DNA of 64,000 nucleotides from WHSW01 sp963740055 (GCA_963740055.1 CAVUCL010000001.1:1-64000), one strand, 5' to 3'; positions 44,407 through 57,695 are shown, counted from the first letter of the stretch. The notes: a model not told the origin generated them from the letters alone. Numbers and translations are program-made.

Positions 44407-45231
44407 CTAGTTCGGGACCGCGAACAGGGCGATCGCGGCGAAGTGCGTCGCCGCGGCGGCGATCACGAGCACGTGGAAGACCTCGTGGTAGCCGAACACG
44501 GCCGGGCTCGGGTCGGGCCGGCCGGCGGCGTAGACGACCGCGCCGGTGACGTAGAGCGCGCCGCCGGAGGCGATCAGCAGCCCGGCGATCAGACCGGTCT
44601 CGGCGATGATCGCCGGAAAGCCGATCGCGCCGATCAGCCCGACGGCGACATAGACGATCGCCGAGACCCACTTCGGCGAGCTCGTCCACAGCAGCTCGAC
44701 CACGGTCCCGGCGGCGGCGCCGGCCCAGACCGCGATCAGGAGCGCCGTCGCCAGCGGGCCCTCCATCACCAGCAGGGCGAAGGGGGTGACGGTGCCGGCG
44801 ATCAGGAAGAAGATCATCGTGTGGTCGAGGCGGCGCATCCACTGGCGCGAGGACGGCCGCTGCCAGTCGACCCGGTGATAGAGGGCGCTGACCCCGAACA
44901 GCGCCGAGAGGCTGAGCGTGTAGATCGCGACCGCGAGCCGCGCCTCGGCTCCCCTGGCGAGCACGATCAGGCCGGCGCCGAGGACGAGCGAGACGAAGAA
45001 CGCGTACTCGTGCGAGACGCCGCGCAGCCGCGGCTTCACCTTCGCGATCTGCTCCGCGGCGGCCGCCTTCGCGTCGGCGACCTTCTCGACCGCGACCTCG
45101 CGCGCGTCGCTCATCGCCTCGACCGCGTTCTCGCGCACGTCGCTCATCGCCTCGAGCGCGTTGTCGCGGGCCCCCTCCATCGCCTCGAGCGCGGCGTCGC
45201 GGCGCTCGTTGAACTTCTCGCGCGGAGTCAC
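44407..45231 (-). CDS. HlyIII/PAQR-family membrane protein with N-terminal 11-residue repeats
   Basis: A 274-residue protein. Residues 85 onward form a seven-helix HlyIII-type membrane domain with the presumed zinc/hydrolase residues: ALFGVSALYHRVDW (S-x-H), RRLDHTMIFFLIAGTVTPF (D), and GYHEVFHVLVIAAAATHF (H-x3-H and His). Residues 11-65 are five tandem 11-residue units such as RDAALEAMEGA, RDNALEAMSDV, RENAVEAMSDA and REVAVEKVADA, forming a long amphipathic helix. Ordinary HlyIII proteins lack this. The start is the GTG at 45231; a longer form from 45279 would include unlikely sequence. It converges on the small membrane protein gene and is divergent from nrdR. Confidence 0.82.
   Translation of the reverse strand: MTPREKFNERRDAALEAMEGARDNALEAMSDVRENAVEAMSDAREVAVEKVADAKAAAAEQIAKVKPRLRGVSHEYAFFVSLVLGAGLIVLARGAEARLAVAIYTLSLSALFGVSALYHRVDWQRPSSRQWMRRLDHTMIFFLIAGTVTPFALLVMEGPLATALLIAVWAGAAAGTVVELLWTSSPKWVSAIVYVAVGLIGAIGFPAIIAETGLIAGLLIASGGALYVTGAVVYAAGRPDPSPAVFGYHEVFHVLVIAAAATHFAAIALFAVPN
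45037..45201 (-). repeat. Five tandem 33-base repeats encoding 11-residue (hendecad) units
   Basis: Residues 11-65 of the HlyIII protein repeat every 11 positions with pattern R-[DE]-x-A-[LV]-E-x-[MV]-x-[DG]-[AV]; the last unit is KAAAAEQIAKV. At DNA level the middle units share stretches such as CGCTCATCGCCTCGA. The period-11 pattern matches an alpha helix with a right-handed twist, as in synuclein or apolipoprotein-like membrane-binding helices. Confidence 0.8.
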
Positions 45232-45272
45232 CGCGCCAAGCGTAGACGATCGGTCGATTCCCACGCTACCGC

Positions 45273-45288
45273 ACACCACATCTAGTGT
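45273..45288 (+). promoter_or_regulatory. NrdR box 1
   Basis: The 16-mer ACACCACATCTAGTGT matches 14 of 16 positions of the NrdR box consensus (ACACwATATmTwGTGT) as I remember it. It lies 45 bases before the nrdR start codon. Confidence 0.7.
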
Positions 45289-45305
45289 CTAGTCGATGCA
45301 GGAGA

Positions 45306-45321
45306 ACGCTAGTCGTAGTAG
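45306..45321 (+). promoter_or_regulatory. NrdR box 2 (weaker)
   Basis: ACGCTAGTCGTAGTAG, about 10 of 16 consensus positions, starts 33 bases after box 1. That is three helical turns, the usual spacing of paired NrdR boxes. It overlaps the presumed -10 element TAGAAT at 45319-45324, so bound NrdR would block polymerase. The -10 ends eight bases before the ATG. Confidence 0.5.
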
Positions 45322-45332
45322 AATGAACTCCG

Positions 45333-45812
45333 ATGGAATGCCCGCGCTGCGATCGTCTGACCCGCGTGCTCGAGAGCCGGCGCGCCGGCGAGGAGGAGGC
45401 GATCCGGCGCCGGCGCGAGTGCTCGGCCTGCGGCCATCGGTTCACCACCTATGAGCGGCGCGAGCGCGAGCCGGCGTTCGTCCGCAAGCGCGACGGCGAG
45501 CGCCAGCGCTTCGACCGCGCGAAGCTGCGCGCGGCGCTGCTGCGCGCAACCCACAAGCGCCAGGTCAGCGCCGCGGACGTCGAGGCGCTCAGCGACCGGG
45601 TCGAGGTCGCGATCGGCACCGCCGGGGGCGAGCTCGGCGCGGAGCGGATCGGCGAGCTCTGCCTCGAGGGCCTCGCCGAGCTCGATCACGGCGCCTACCT
45701 GCAGTTCCTCGGGACGCTGCCGTCGCCGAACGCGGAGTTTGCGGAGTCGTCTCGGGCGAGTTCCGTCCGGGGTGCTCGCAAGAGTGCATCGTTACCCGCT
45801 CAAACGAGTTGA
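45333..45812 (+). CDS. nrdR: Transcriptional repressor NrdR
   Basis: A 159-residue zinc-ribbon plus ATP-cone repressor of ribonucleotide reductase genes. The ribbon cysteines are C3, C6, C30 and C33 (ECPRC and ECSACG). RRRRECSACGHRFTTYERRE is the family signature, and the ATP cone runs from about 47 to 137 (FVRKRDGERQRFDRAKLRAA, then ELDHGAYLQFLG). The C-terminal 25 residues are non-conserved. It binds the two boxes upstream when dATP is high, so the gene is autoregulated. 36 bases separate it from nrdJ, which is almost certainly in the same transcript. Confidence 0.93.
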   Translation: MECPRCDRLTRVLESRRAGEEEAIRRRRECSACGHRFTTYERREREPAFVRKRDGERQRFDRAKLRAALLRATHKRQVSAADVEALSDRVEVAIGTAGGELGAERIGELCLEGLAELDHGAYLQFLGTLPSPNAEFAESSRASSVRGARKSASLPAQTS

Positions 45813-45848
45813 CGGGGCCGAACTTACCGTTGGAAGAGGAGAGAGTCG

Positions 45849-48668
<2,820 letters not shown>

Positions 48669-48684
48669 CAGACGTCAACCGCCC

Positions 48685-49188
48685 GTGCGCCTGAGCGAGC
48701 TCGAGAAGAAGCTCGTGCTCCCGGACGGGTTCGAGCCGCCGCGGCGGCTCGTGCATGAGGAGATCGTGGCGACCGCTCTCGGCCGCGAGGACCTCGACGA
48801 CGACGTCGCCGGGATCAACGCGAGCCTGGAGCTGATCCGGCGCACGCGCGGGGGCGGCTGGCCGGAGGAGCCGGTGACCGCGGAGTTCAACTTCGTCGAC
48901 CTCGTCTGGCACGAGTGCGAGTTCCGCGAACGGTTCTCGTTCTCATACGTCGTCCGCGACTCGGCAGGCGACTACCTCGGCTGTGCCTACCTCTATCCGC
49001 TCGGCCGGCGCACCGAGCTCAGCGACGAGCTCGCCGACCACGACGTCGACGTGAGCTGGTGGGTGACCCAGAGCGCCTACGACGCGGGCCACTACGCGCG
49101 GCTGTATCAGGGACTTCGAGGGTGGGTTGTCGATGACTTCCCGTTCACCGCCCCGTACTACTCGAACCGCGAGATCCCGCCCTCCTGA
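48685..49188 (+). CDS. GNAT-like acetyltransferase family protein
   Basis: A 167-residue protein that looks like a divergent GNAT fold: strand pattern RFSFSYVVRDSAGDYLGCAY followed by LYPLGRRTELSD, then DVDVSWWVTQSAYDAGHYAR and LYQGLRGWVVDDFPF where a partner strand normally lies. The typical acetyl-CoA loop (R/Q-x2-G-x-G/A) is not evident, so activity is unproven. The GTG at 48685 is preferred; a GTG at 48661 overlaps the nrdJ end. It follows nrdJ on the same strand and may be the end of that transcript. Confidence 0.55.
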   Translation: MRLSELEKKLVLPDGFEPPRRLVHEEIVATALGREDLDDDVAGINASLELIRRTRGGGWPEEPVTAEFNFVDLVWHECEFRERFSFSYVVRDSAGDYLGCAYLYPLGRRTELSDELADHDVDVSWWVTQSAYDAGHYARLYQGLRGWVVDDFPFTAPYYSNREIPPS

Positions 49189-49210
49189 GGGCGCCCCGCC
49201 CGCGCCGACG

Positions 49211-49999
49211 ATGGCCAAGCCTCGCCTCCTCCTCGTAGCGTCGTTCACCGAGCTCGAGTGGGGCATACGGGCACAGCTCGAGCAATGGGCCGAGGTGGCG
49301 GCGTTCGACCTCCCGGGCGTCGGCGAGGAGCGGCTGCCCGAGGGCTTCGGCTTCGATGCCGACGGCGGCGCGGAGTGGCTGTCTCGCTGGCGCAAGGCGG
49401 GCGCCGAGCGCGGCCGGCGCGAAGCCGACGAGCGCGGGTGGGACCGGTTCGTGGTGGTCGGCGACTCGCTCGGCGGCCCGACCGCGGTCCGCCTGGCCGA
49501 AGCGGATCCGGCCCGGATCGCCGGGCTCGCGCTCGGACATGCCGCGCTCTCGCACTCGACCGCGGGAGCGCGAGCGCCGATGCGCGGCGGCGTCTGGGAC
49601 GCGCTGATCCAGCTCGCTCGGCAGGGCAACGATCCCCTGGTCCGCCACGGCATCGCCCAGATGACTCGCGGCGGAGTCAGCGACGAGCTCGCCGAGCGGA
49701 TGATCGAGCGCTTTCCGGACATGGAGCTGGTCATCGGGACGCTCGAGGCGCTCGCCGACGACCCCGAGCCGATCGGCGACGAGCTCGCCGCGCTCGCCGA
49801 TGCCGGCGTGCCGATGCTCTTCGCCAAGCACGAGGGATGCCTCGGTCACACCGACGAGGGCTTCGAGGACGTCGCCGCCGCCTTCCCGCAAGCCTCGACG
49901 GCGATCTGCCCCGAGACCTGCAGCTCGAGCCCGGCGTTCGCCGACGCGTTGCGCGATTTCTGCGGGCGGCTCGAGTTCGAGTCGCTGGACAGCGGTTGA
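49211..49999 (+). CDS. Alpha/beta-hydrolase fold protein
   Basis: A 262-residue cytoplasmic protein without signal peptide. The nucleophile elbow is VVVGDSLGGPTAV with the serine after the fifth strand; the acid is probably in ADAGVPMLFAKHEGC and the histidine in CLGHTDEGFED. The core resembles haloperoxidase/esterase-type enzymes; a helical cap lies between (APMRGGVWDALIQLARQGND). Start ATG at 49211; a longer frame starts at 49127 but overlaps the preceding gene. Substrate unknown. Confidence 0.78.
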   Translation: MAKPRLLLVASFTELEWGIRAQLEQWAEVAAFDLPGVGEERLPEGFGFDADGGAEWLSRWRKAGAERGRREADERGWDRFVVVGDSLGGPTAVRLAEADPARIAGLALGHAALSHSTAGARAPMRGGVWDALIQLARQGNDPLVRHGIAQMTRGGVSDELAERMIERFPDMELVIGTLEALADDPEPIGDELAALADAGVPMLFAKHEGCLGHTDEGFEDVAAAFPQASTAICPETCSSSPAFADALRDFCGRLEFESLDSG

Positions 50000-50048
50000 C
50001 CGGCCGGGTCGGTCCGAGTAGGTTCGATCCACCCGAGCCAAAGGGGGC

Positions 50049-50939
50049 GTGAGTGCGTGCGAGTGGCGTCAGCAGGGCCTGATCGCGGCGGCGGCGACAG
50101 CCGCCCTGGCGCTTCCCGCGTCGGCGCCGGCCGCGGTCACCTTCGGCAGCGATCTCTCGACCGCGCCCAACTCGATGCTGAGCAACATGCGCACGTTGGC
50201 GCTGCGCGCTGCCGGGACCGGCAACGAGGCCGAGGGCGGCGCGACCGCGCCCACCGAGGGCGTGATCACGGCCTGGCGGGTGCGCAAGGGGCCGACCATC
50301 GACGCCCACCTGAGCCTGCGAGTGATCCGCGACAACACCAGCCTCCATGAGGGCGACCCGGAGCCGCTCCCGGACGCCGCGGGCGTGTACGAGTTCGACG
50401 CCCGGGCGCCGGTCGCCGCCGGCGACGCGATCGGAGTCGACCAGGTCTCCGGCGACGACGCGATCGCGATCGGCGCCGGGGCCGCGGGGTCGGCGACCGA
50501 CGCCTGGTACCCGCCGCTCGGGCCGGCCGAGACCCGGGCCGTGCACGAGCCCCTCCCCGGCCTCGAGCTGCTGATCGACGCCGAGCTCGAGCCCGATTGC
50601 GACGGCGACGGGCTCGGCGACGAGACCCAGGACTCGAATCTCCTCGTCTGTACCCCCGACCTCGATCCGCCCCAGGCGACGATCGACAAGGGAGTGGCGA
50701 AGCGGATCGAGAAGCGCGCGGTCAAGTTCAAGTTCAGCGCCGACGAGCCGGGGTCGACGTTCGAGTGCCGGCTCAAGGGTCGCGGACTCGACCCGCTCGT
50801 CCGCGAGTTCGGCACCTGCACCTCGCCGCGCCGCTACAAGCGCCTCGCGCGCGGCAAGCATCGGTTCCAGGTGCGCGCGATCGACGAGTTCGGCAACGTC
50901 GGCGCGCCGGACAAGGACCGCTTCCGGGTCGTCGGCTAG
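50049..50939 (+). CDS. Secreted protein with C-terminal ECR/CTSPRRYKRL domain
   Basis: A 296-residue exported protein starting with GTG. The signal peptide is GLIAAAATAALALPASAPAA. The middle is a beta-sandwich-like region (LSLRVIRDNTSLHEGDPEPL, VYEFDARAPVAAGDAIGVD) ending in an acidic Ca2+-binding-like loop DCDGDGLGDETQDS (DxDxDG pattern of thrombospondin type 3/dockerin-like loops). The last 80 residues form the small domain STFECRLKG..CTSPRRYKRLARGKHRFQVR, also found in the glycine-rich protein at 25906-27607. It probably faces the cell surface. Its stop overlaps the convergent P450 stop. Confidence 0.65.
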   Translation: MSACEWRQQGLIAAAATAALALPASAPAAVTFGSDLSTAPNSMLSNMRTLALRAAGTGNEAEGGATAPTEGVITAWRVRKGPTIDAHLSLRVIRDNTSLHEGDPEPLPDAAGVYEFDARAPVAAGDAIGVDQVSGDDAIAIGAGAAGSATDAWYPPLGPAETRAVHEPLPGLELLIDAELEPDCDGDGLGDETQDSNLLVCTPDLDPPQATIDKGVAKRIEKRAVKFKFSADEPGSTFECRLKGRGLDPLVREFGTCTSPRRYKRLARGKHRFQVRAIDEFGNVGAPDKDRFRVVG

Positions 50940-52262
50940 ACGACCGGCTCGCGGACCGGCCGGCGGGCGGTCACGACCACGGGGGTGCCCCGCCGGGGCG
51001 AGAAGGTGATGTTGCGACGAGCGATGCCCTCGGGCCTGCGATTGGCGGCGTGCAGATCGCAGCGCGAGAGGACCTCGGCGAGCACGATCCGGAGCTCGAA
51101 CTCCGCGAACGCGGCGCCGAGGCAGCGGCGGGTGCCGCCGCCGAACGGGATCCAGGCGTAGGTCTCGGGCGGCGCCGTCGAGGAACCGCTCGGGACGGAA
51201 CTCGAGCGGCTCCGGGTACGTCTCGGCCCGGGTATGGGCGAGCCAGATCGCCGGGGTCACGTCGGTGCCGGCGGGCAGGACGCGATCGCCGACGTCGAGC
51301 TCCGAAGCGAGGCGCCGGCCGGCGAGCGGGACCACGGGGCGCAGCCGCAGAGCCTCCGAGATCACCGCGCGCAGATATTCGTCGTCGTCGTCGCGCTCGA
51401 GCTCGGCGCGCAGGCGAGCCATCGGGGCGGGGTTTCGCAGCAGGAGGTCGAACGTCCACGCCAGGGCCGTCGCCGTCGTCTCATGGCCGGCGAGCAGGAG
51501 CGTGATCAGCTGGTCGCGCAGCTCGTCGTCGCTCATCGGCTCCCCGTCCTCGAACCGCGCCGCGACGAGCATCGAGAGGATGTCGTCACGCTCGCCGAGG
51601 TCAGGGTCGGCGCGCCGCTCGGCGATCTCCGCACGCAGCAGCTCGTCGACCGTGCGGCTCTCCCGCCGCAGGCGCTCGATCGGGTCCTCGCGACCGAACC
51701 GGCGGGCGAGCATGATCTGCAGCTGCAGCCGCGGTGACGCCATCTGGCCCAGCATCCGCGCGAGCCCGGCGCGCAGCGCCTCGCGCCGTGCCGGGTCGGC
51801 GACGCCGAAGACCGCGCGCAGGATCACCTCCAGGGTCACGGCCTGCATCCGGGGGTGGATCGCGAACGGCTCGGTGAGCGGCCAGGAGTCGATCTCGGCC
51901 CGGGCGACCTCGGCGATCACCGACTCGTAGGCGCGCATCCGCTCGCCGTGGAAGGGCGGCAGCATCAGCTTGCGCCGCGAGAGGTGCTCGGGCCCCTCCA
52001 ACAGGAGCACCGACCGCGCGCCCATCACCGGCTCGAGCGCGAAGCTGCGGCCCGGAGGCAGCCCGTCCTGGCGACCGCGATACAGCGACCTGATCGCCTC
52101 GGGCGCCGCGAGCATGACCATCGGCGTGTCGAAGCCGAGGAACTTGACGCTGAACGTGTCCCCGTGGCGGCGCCGGCAGGTGTCCATGAACTCGATCGGG
52201 CGAAACAGCCAGCGCGCGGTCTGCACCGCGGGCGGCGCCGATGGTCCGGGCGGGAGGCTCAT
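50936..52262 (-). CDS. Cytochrome P450, one frameshift
   Basis: Bacterial P450 of about 442 residues. Features: LLLAGHETTAT (I-helix oxygen-activation motif), ISEALRLRPV (E-x2-R), LPAGTDVTPAIWLAHTRAET and FRPERF (meander). The heme-binding FGGGTRRCLG is legible around 51115-51150 in a neighbouring frame. The frame change lies near 51175, between FRPERFLDG and APPETYAWIPFGGG. The rest ends RGTPVVVTARRPVREPVV. It follows the MFS gene by 35 bases on the same strand, so both are probably co-transcribed; electron partners are not in the window. Substrate unknown. Confidence 0.83.
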
Positions 52263-52297
52263 CGACCTGATTCTCCCACCGGTCGCCGAGCGGCAGC

Positions 52298-53491
52298 TCA
52301 GCCGGTCGCGAGCCGCGGGCGCAGCGTGTTGCGAAAGCCGAAGGCGACCCCGGCGCCGACCGCGGCGACGACGACCCCGCAGAGCACCGCCGCGGGCCAG
52401 CCGTCGGCCTCGATCAGCGCTCCGCCTGCCGCCGTTCCGGCGGCGAGACCGGCGACCAGAGCGGTCATCAACCAGGTGAACGACTCGGCGCCGGTGCCCC
52501 CCGGAGCGAGGGCGCCGACGAGCAGGTTGCGGCTCGCTATCAGGGGTGCGATCGGCGCCCCTGCGAGAACGACAAGCAGCCCCATCGCCAGCGGCGAGGA
52601 GGCGGCGAGCAACGGCACGCAGGCGAGCGGAAAGATGGCGGCGATCGCGACGAACGAGTCATACCGCGCCCCACGGGCGCCCCAGGCTCCGTAGAGCAGG
52701 CCGCCGATGCCGCTCGACAACGACCAGACCGCGAGCAGCACGCCGGCGAGCGCGGCGCTGCCGTACTCGGAGGCGAACGCCGGGATCGAGATCTCGATCG
52801 TGCCAAGGCAGAAGCCGACCGGGACCGTGGTCAGCGCGACCATCCGGATCCCGGGATCGCCGATCGCGCCCAGCAGCCCGGTGTGGCGGGGGGCCGCGGG
52901 ATGCGGCCCCCGCCCACCCGGAACCCTGGCGCTGAACAGCATCGTGCCGGCCAGTACCAGAGCGGCGGAGAGCCCGAGCGCGTACGCCGGACCGACGAGG
53001 GCGACCACGACCGCTGTCAGCAGCGGACCGCCGACGAACGCGACCTCGATCATCACCGAGTCGAGCGCGTACGCCCCGTGGACGAGGCGCTCGTCGTCGA
53101 GCAGCTCCGGGTAGCGCGAGCGCAGCACGGCGCCCGCCGGCGGGAACGAAGCGCCGATCAGGAGCGCGACCGCGATTAGGGTCGCGGTCGGCGCGCCGGC
53201 CTCGCCGAGCACCCAGATCGCGAGCACGGCGCTCGCGTGAGTGACCCCCAACGGCACGAGCATGCGCACGCCGCGGCGGTCGACCAGCCGGCTCGCAAAC
53301 GGGGCGCCGGCGGCGGCACCGAGGGCGATCGCGCCCGAAACCAGGCCCGCGACCCCGAAGGAGCCGGTCTGCTCGCGCAGGAAGAGCAGCACCGCGAGGC
53401 CGTTGATCGCGAACGGGAGCCGGGTGAGCAGTGTCGCGCCGATCAGCACCGCGAGGTGCGGGGTGCGGAAGATGAGCGCGTAGACGTCCAC
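52298..53491 (-). CDS. Major facilitator superfamily transporter
   Basis: A 397-residue protein with about 12 hydrophobic helices and the MFS loop motif ASRLVDRRGVRML between TM2 and TM3. It begins MDVYALIFRTPHLAVLIGAT and shows internal duplication typical of the family. Direction and substrate are not predictable; exporters of this size (SetA or YcaD-like) often act on sugars or small drugs. It precedes the P450 gene and may export or import the P450's substrate or product. It is divergent from lon with 92 bases between. Confidence 0.8.
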   Translation of the reverse strand: MDVYALIFRTPHLAVLIGATLLTRLPFAINGLAVLLFLREQTGSFGVAGLVSGAIALGAAAGAPFASRLVDRRGVRMLVPLGVTHASAVLAIWVLGEAGAPTATLIAVALLIGASFPPAGAVLRSRYPELLDDERLVHGAYALDSVMIEVAFVGGPLLTAVVVALVGPAYALGLSAALVLAGTMLFSARVPGGRGPHPAAPRHTGLLGAIGDPGIRMVALTTVPVGFCLGTIEISIPAFASEYGSAALAGVLLAVWSLSSGIGGLLYGAWGARGARYDSFVAIAAIFPLACVPLLAASSPLAMGLLVVLAGAPIAPLIASRNLLVGALAPGGTGAESFTWLMTALVAGLAAGTAAGGALIEADGWPAAVLCGVVVAAVGAGVAFGFRNTLRPRLATG

Positions 53492-53534
53492 GATTCGAGG
53501 ATTGCAGGCCGGAGCAAAGGCGCTCGCGCTACCA

Positions 53535-53550
53535 TTACTTCAGAAAGTAA
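53535..53550. promoter_or_regulatory. Palindrome upstream of lon (TTACTT-CAGA-AAGTAA)
   Basis: Perfect 6-base inverted arms with a four-base spacer, 34 bases before the lon start. The motif CTTCAGA occurs at 53538-53544 and again at 53556-53562. It is AT-rich in very GC-rich surroundings, so an operator is plausible. It does not match the HAIR element known to me for HspR. Confidence 0.4.
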
Positions 53551-53583
53551 AGTTGCTTCAGATCCCGAAGTGGAAGGACGCGC

Positions 53584-55862
<2,279 letters not shown>

Positions 55863-55866
<4 letters not shown>

Positions 55867-56411
55867 GAGCGATCCCAGCGCTTCAGGTAGGGCTTCGGAT
55901 CGATCGGCTTGCCGCCCTCGTAGTAGCCGTCGCCGCCCCACATCTCGAAGTGCAGGTGGCAGGCGGTCGAGCTCCCGGTGGTGCCGACGAGGCCAATCCG
56001 CTCGCCGGCGCTCACGCGCTCGCCCTTGCGGACCGAAGCGCGTCGCGAGAGGTGCATGTAGACGGTGTCCTTGAGCGCGCCCTTGCCGTCGATGACGACG
56101 TAGTTGCCGGCGCTCGCATGGGAGTCGCGCAACTGGACCCGGCCCGGCTGCGCCGCGACCACCGGCTTGCCGCACTTGGCCAGCAGGTCCTGGCCCTGAT
56201 GGCCGCGCCCTGCGCCGAGGCCGTCGCCGTAGGTGTGCTTGCCGATGATCGGGAACTCGCCGGCGGAGCTGCCGGCGTCGCCACCGCCACCCCCGGTCGA
56301 GAGGCCGCCGCTGCCGGCGCCGACCGCGCCCGCGGCGACCAGGGCCGCGATCGTCAGCGAGGCTCCGGTCGCGGCGATCCCGCGGGTGAAGGTGCGCTTC
56401 AAGTAGGTCAA
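55863..56411 (-). CDS. M23-family (LytM-type) metallopeptidase, riboswitch controlled
   Basis: Secreted endopeptidase acting on peptidoglycan cross-links. An N-terminal hydrophobic signal or anchor (GIAATGASLTIAALVAAGAV) is followed by a Gly/Ser linker and the LytM core. Core motifs: GRGHQGQDL (H-x3-D), VVAAQPGRVQLRDSHA, VVIDGKG, YMHLSR and CHLHFEMWGGDG (H-x-H), ending in PIDPKPYLKRW. These supply the Zn ligands. The TTG at 56411 is chosen because everything upstream belongs to a ydaO-type riboswitch; an in-frame ATG at 56516 falls inside that RNA. About 182 residues. Confidence 0.85.
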
Positions 56412-56429
56412 CGGAAACCGTCCCTTTCG

Positions 56430-56590
56430 TCGGCCTACGGGGTTAGCTGACGGGCTGGCGCTGAAAGAGCCTGCGCCTCCGCGTCGCCCGAGATCGGGCG
56501 GGCGGATTAGCCCCAATCCAGATGGTTCCCCCGCTCTGCGTGATCCCCCTTGGTTCCGGGATCCCGAGACTCGGCTTTACCAGTTATCGA
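56430..56590 (-). promoter_or_regulatory. ydaO-yuaA (cyclic di-AMP) riboswitch
   Basis: The leader of the M23 gene carries hallmark ydaO segments in order on the minus strand: GGTAAAGCCGAGTC, GGGGGAACCA, TTGGGGCTAATC, and the 3' block GTCAGCTAACCCCGTAGGC. These correspond to the conserved pseudosymmetric core of the c-di-AMP riboswitch. In actinobacteria this RNA commonly precedes cell-wall hydrolase genes and switches them off when c-di-AMP is high. The element ends about 20 bases before the TTG start. Boundaries are approximate. Confidence 0.85.
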
Positions 56591-56598
56591 GGTGCCGC

Positions 56599-56627
56599 AG
56601 TGTACGCAGCGCGTCAGTCGTTTGCAA
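56599..56627 (-). promoter_or_regulatory. Promoter of the riboswitch-M23 transcript (TTGCAA-17-TACACT)
   Basis: Minus-strand TTGCAA (56627-56622) and TACACT (56604-56599) with a 17-base spacer. The predicted start near 56592 coincides with the 5' edge of the riboswitch. Confidence 0.65.
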
Positions 56628-56689
56628 GCAGGTACTCACAAAGACCCGTCTGCGAGCGGCGAATGGGTGGCGTCTAGGATCGGGGGGCG

Positions 56690-57100
56690 ATGAGCCCGCC
56701 CGACGAGTTCCCGCCCCCGCCCCCCGGGGCCCGCCGCCCGCCGTCGGAGCCCGGGCCGCCGACCGGTGCCGAGCCCGAGCCGCCGGAGGGCGAGCCGGGA
56801 GAGCGTGAGCGGCGGATGCGGCTGGCCCTGATCGGCCTCGTCGCGCTCGCCCTCGGGCTCGGCGTCGCCCTCGCCCTGATCGTCGCCGACCCGCCGACCG
56901 AGGAGGTCCTGGTGACGAACTCGGAGACGGTGACCGAAACCGAGACCGAGACCCCGACCACGACCACCAACGTGATCACCCGGCCGCCGGAGACGACGAC
57001 CACGACGACGACTCAGACCGACCGCACGATCACCGAGACGATCACCGAGACCGAGGCGACGACGTCGACGAGCACGGTCACCGACGTCGGCGGCGACTAG
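56690..57100 (+). CDS. Single-pass membrane protein with Pro-rich head and Thr-rich tail
   Basis: A 136-residue protein. Residues 1-42 are Pro/Gly/Glu-rich and probably cytoplasmic. One membrane helix follows (LALIGLVALALGLGVALALI), and the remaining 70 residues are mainly Thr, Glu and Val (NSETVTETETETPTTTTN). Such Thr-rich extracytoplasmic stalks are often glycosylated or span the wall. No domain is recognisable. ATG at 56690. Confidence 0.55.
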   Translation: MSPPDEFPPPPPGARRPPSEPGPPTGAEPEPPEGEPGERERRMRLALIGLVALALGLGVALALIVADPPTEEVLVTNSETVTETETETPTTTTNVITRPPETTTTTTTQTDRTITETITETEATTSTSTVTDVGGD

Positions 57101-57107
57101 GCCAGGC

Positions 57108-57608
57108 TCAGCGGCGCAACGGTCGCGCCGCGGGCGTCTGCACGTCGGGGCCGCCGCGCTTCACGGTGTAGGCGATCTCGCCGGTCGAGCAGTCCTCCTC
57201 CGGATACCCGTTCTCGAGGTCCTCGGGGAAGTGGTAGTCGAAGACCATCGTCCCCGAAGCCTTGCGCTTCTTCTTGCCGCCGAACTTGCCCTCGATCGAG
57301 CTCTGGTTGCCGTAGGTCTCCTGCGTGTAGGTCGCCGCGTAGCGCTTGTCGGTGACCTTGAGCGTGCCGGTGAAGGTGGTGTAGGAGGGAACCGGCCCGG
57401 ACGTCTCGCACTCGGTCGGCAGGTTGGTCGCCCGGATCTCGGTGATCCGCTTCGGCTTGCCCTTGCGATTGACGGCGACGTCGAAGGCGAGGTTGCCGCC
57501 GCCCTCGGTCGTCCCGCCGTAGATCTTGCTCGCCGCAGGCGCCGACGCCGGCAGCGCCAGCGCCCCCGCCAGCATCGCCACGATCAGCCCCGCCCACTTG
57601 GTCCTCAT
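57108..57608 (-). CDS. Small secreted protein of unknown function
   Basis: A 166-residue exported protein with signal peptide MRTKWAGLIVAMLAGALALP cleaved near APAAS. The mature part is beta-rich with alternating basic strands (LAFDVAVNRKGKPKRITEIR, GTLKVTDKRYAATYTQETYG) and a conserved-looking pair of cysteines (TECETSG and EDCSTGE). It resembles the many small lipocalin-like exported proteins of Thermoleophilia genomes, but I cannot assign a family. It converges on the Thr-rich membrane protein gene and is divergent from the DNA glycosylase gene. Confidence 0.6.
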   Translation of the reverse strand: MRTKWAGLIVAMLAGALALPASAPAASKIYGGTTEGGGNLAFDVAVNRKGKPKRITEIRATNLPTECETSGPVPSYTTFTGTLKVTDKRYAATYTQETYGNQSSIEGKFGGKKKRKASGTMVFDYHFPEDLENGYPEEDCSTGEIAYTVKRGGPDVQTPAARPLRR

Positions 57609-57695
57609 CCTCGAACGCCTCCCCGCTCGCCTATGACGGTCGCCACTGTAGAGCAGGCCGGGGGTCGGTCGGAGATTCTGGGAATCTGCGCCGCG

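Noticed and set aside
56411..56516. N-terminal extension of the M23 peptidase from an ATG at 56516
   Set aside because: The extension is encoded by the 3' half of the ydaO-type riboswitch; the TTG after the RNA is the better start.
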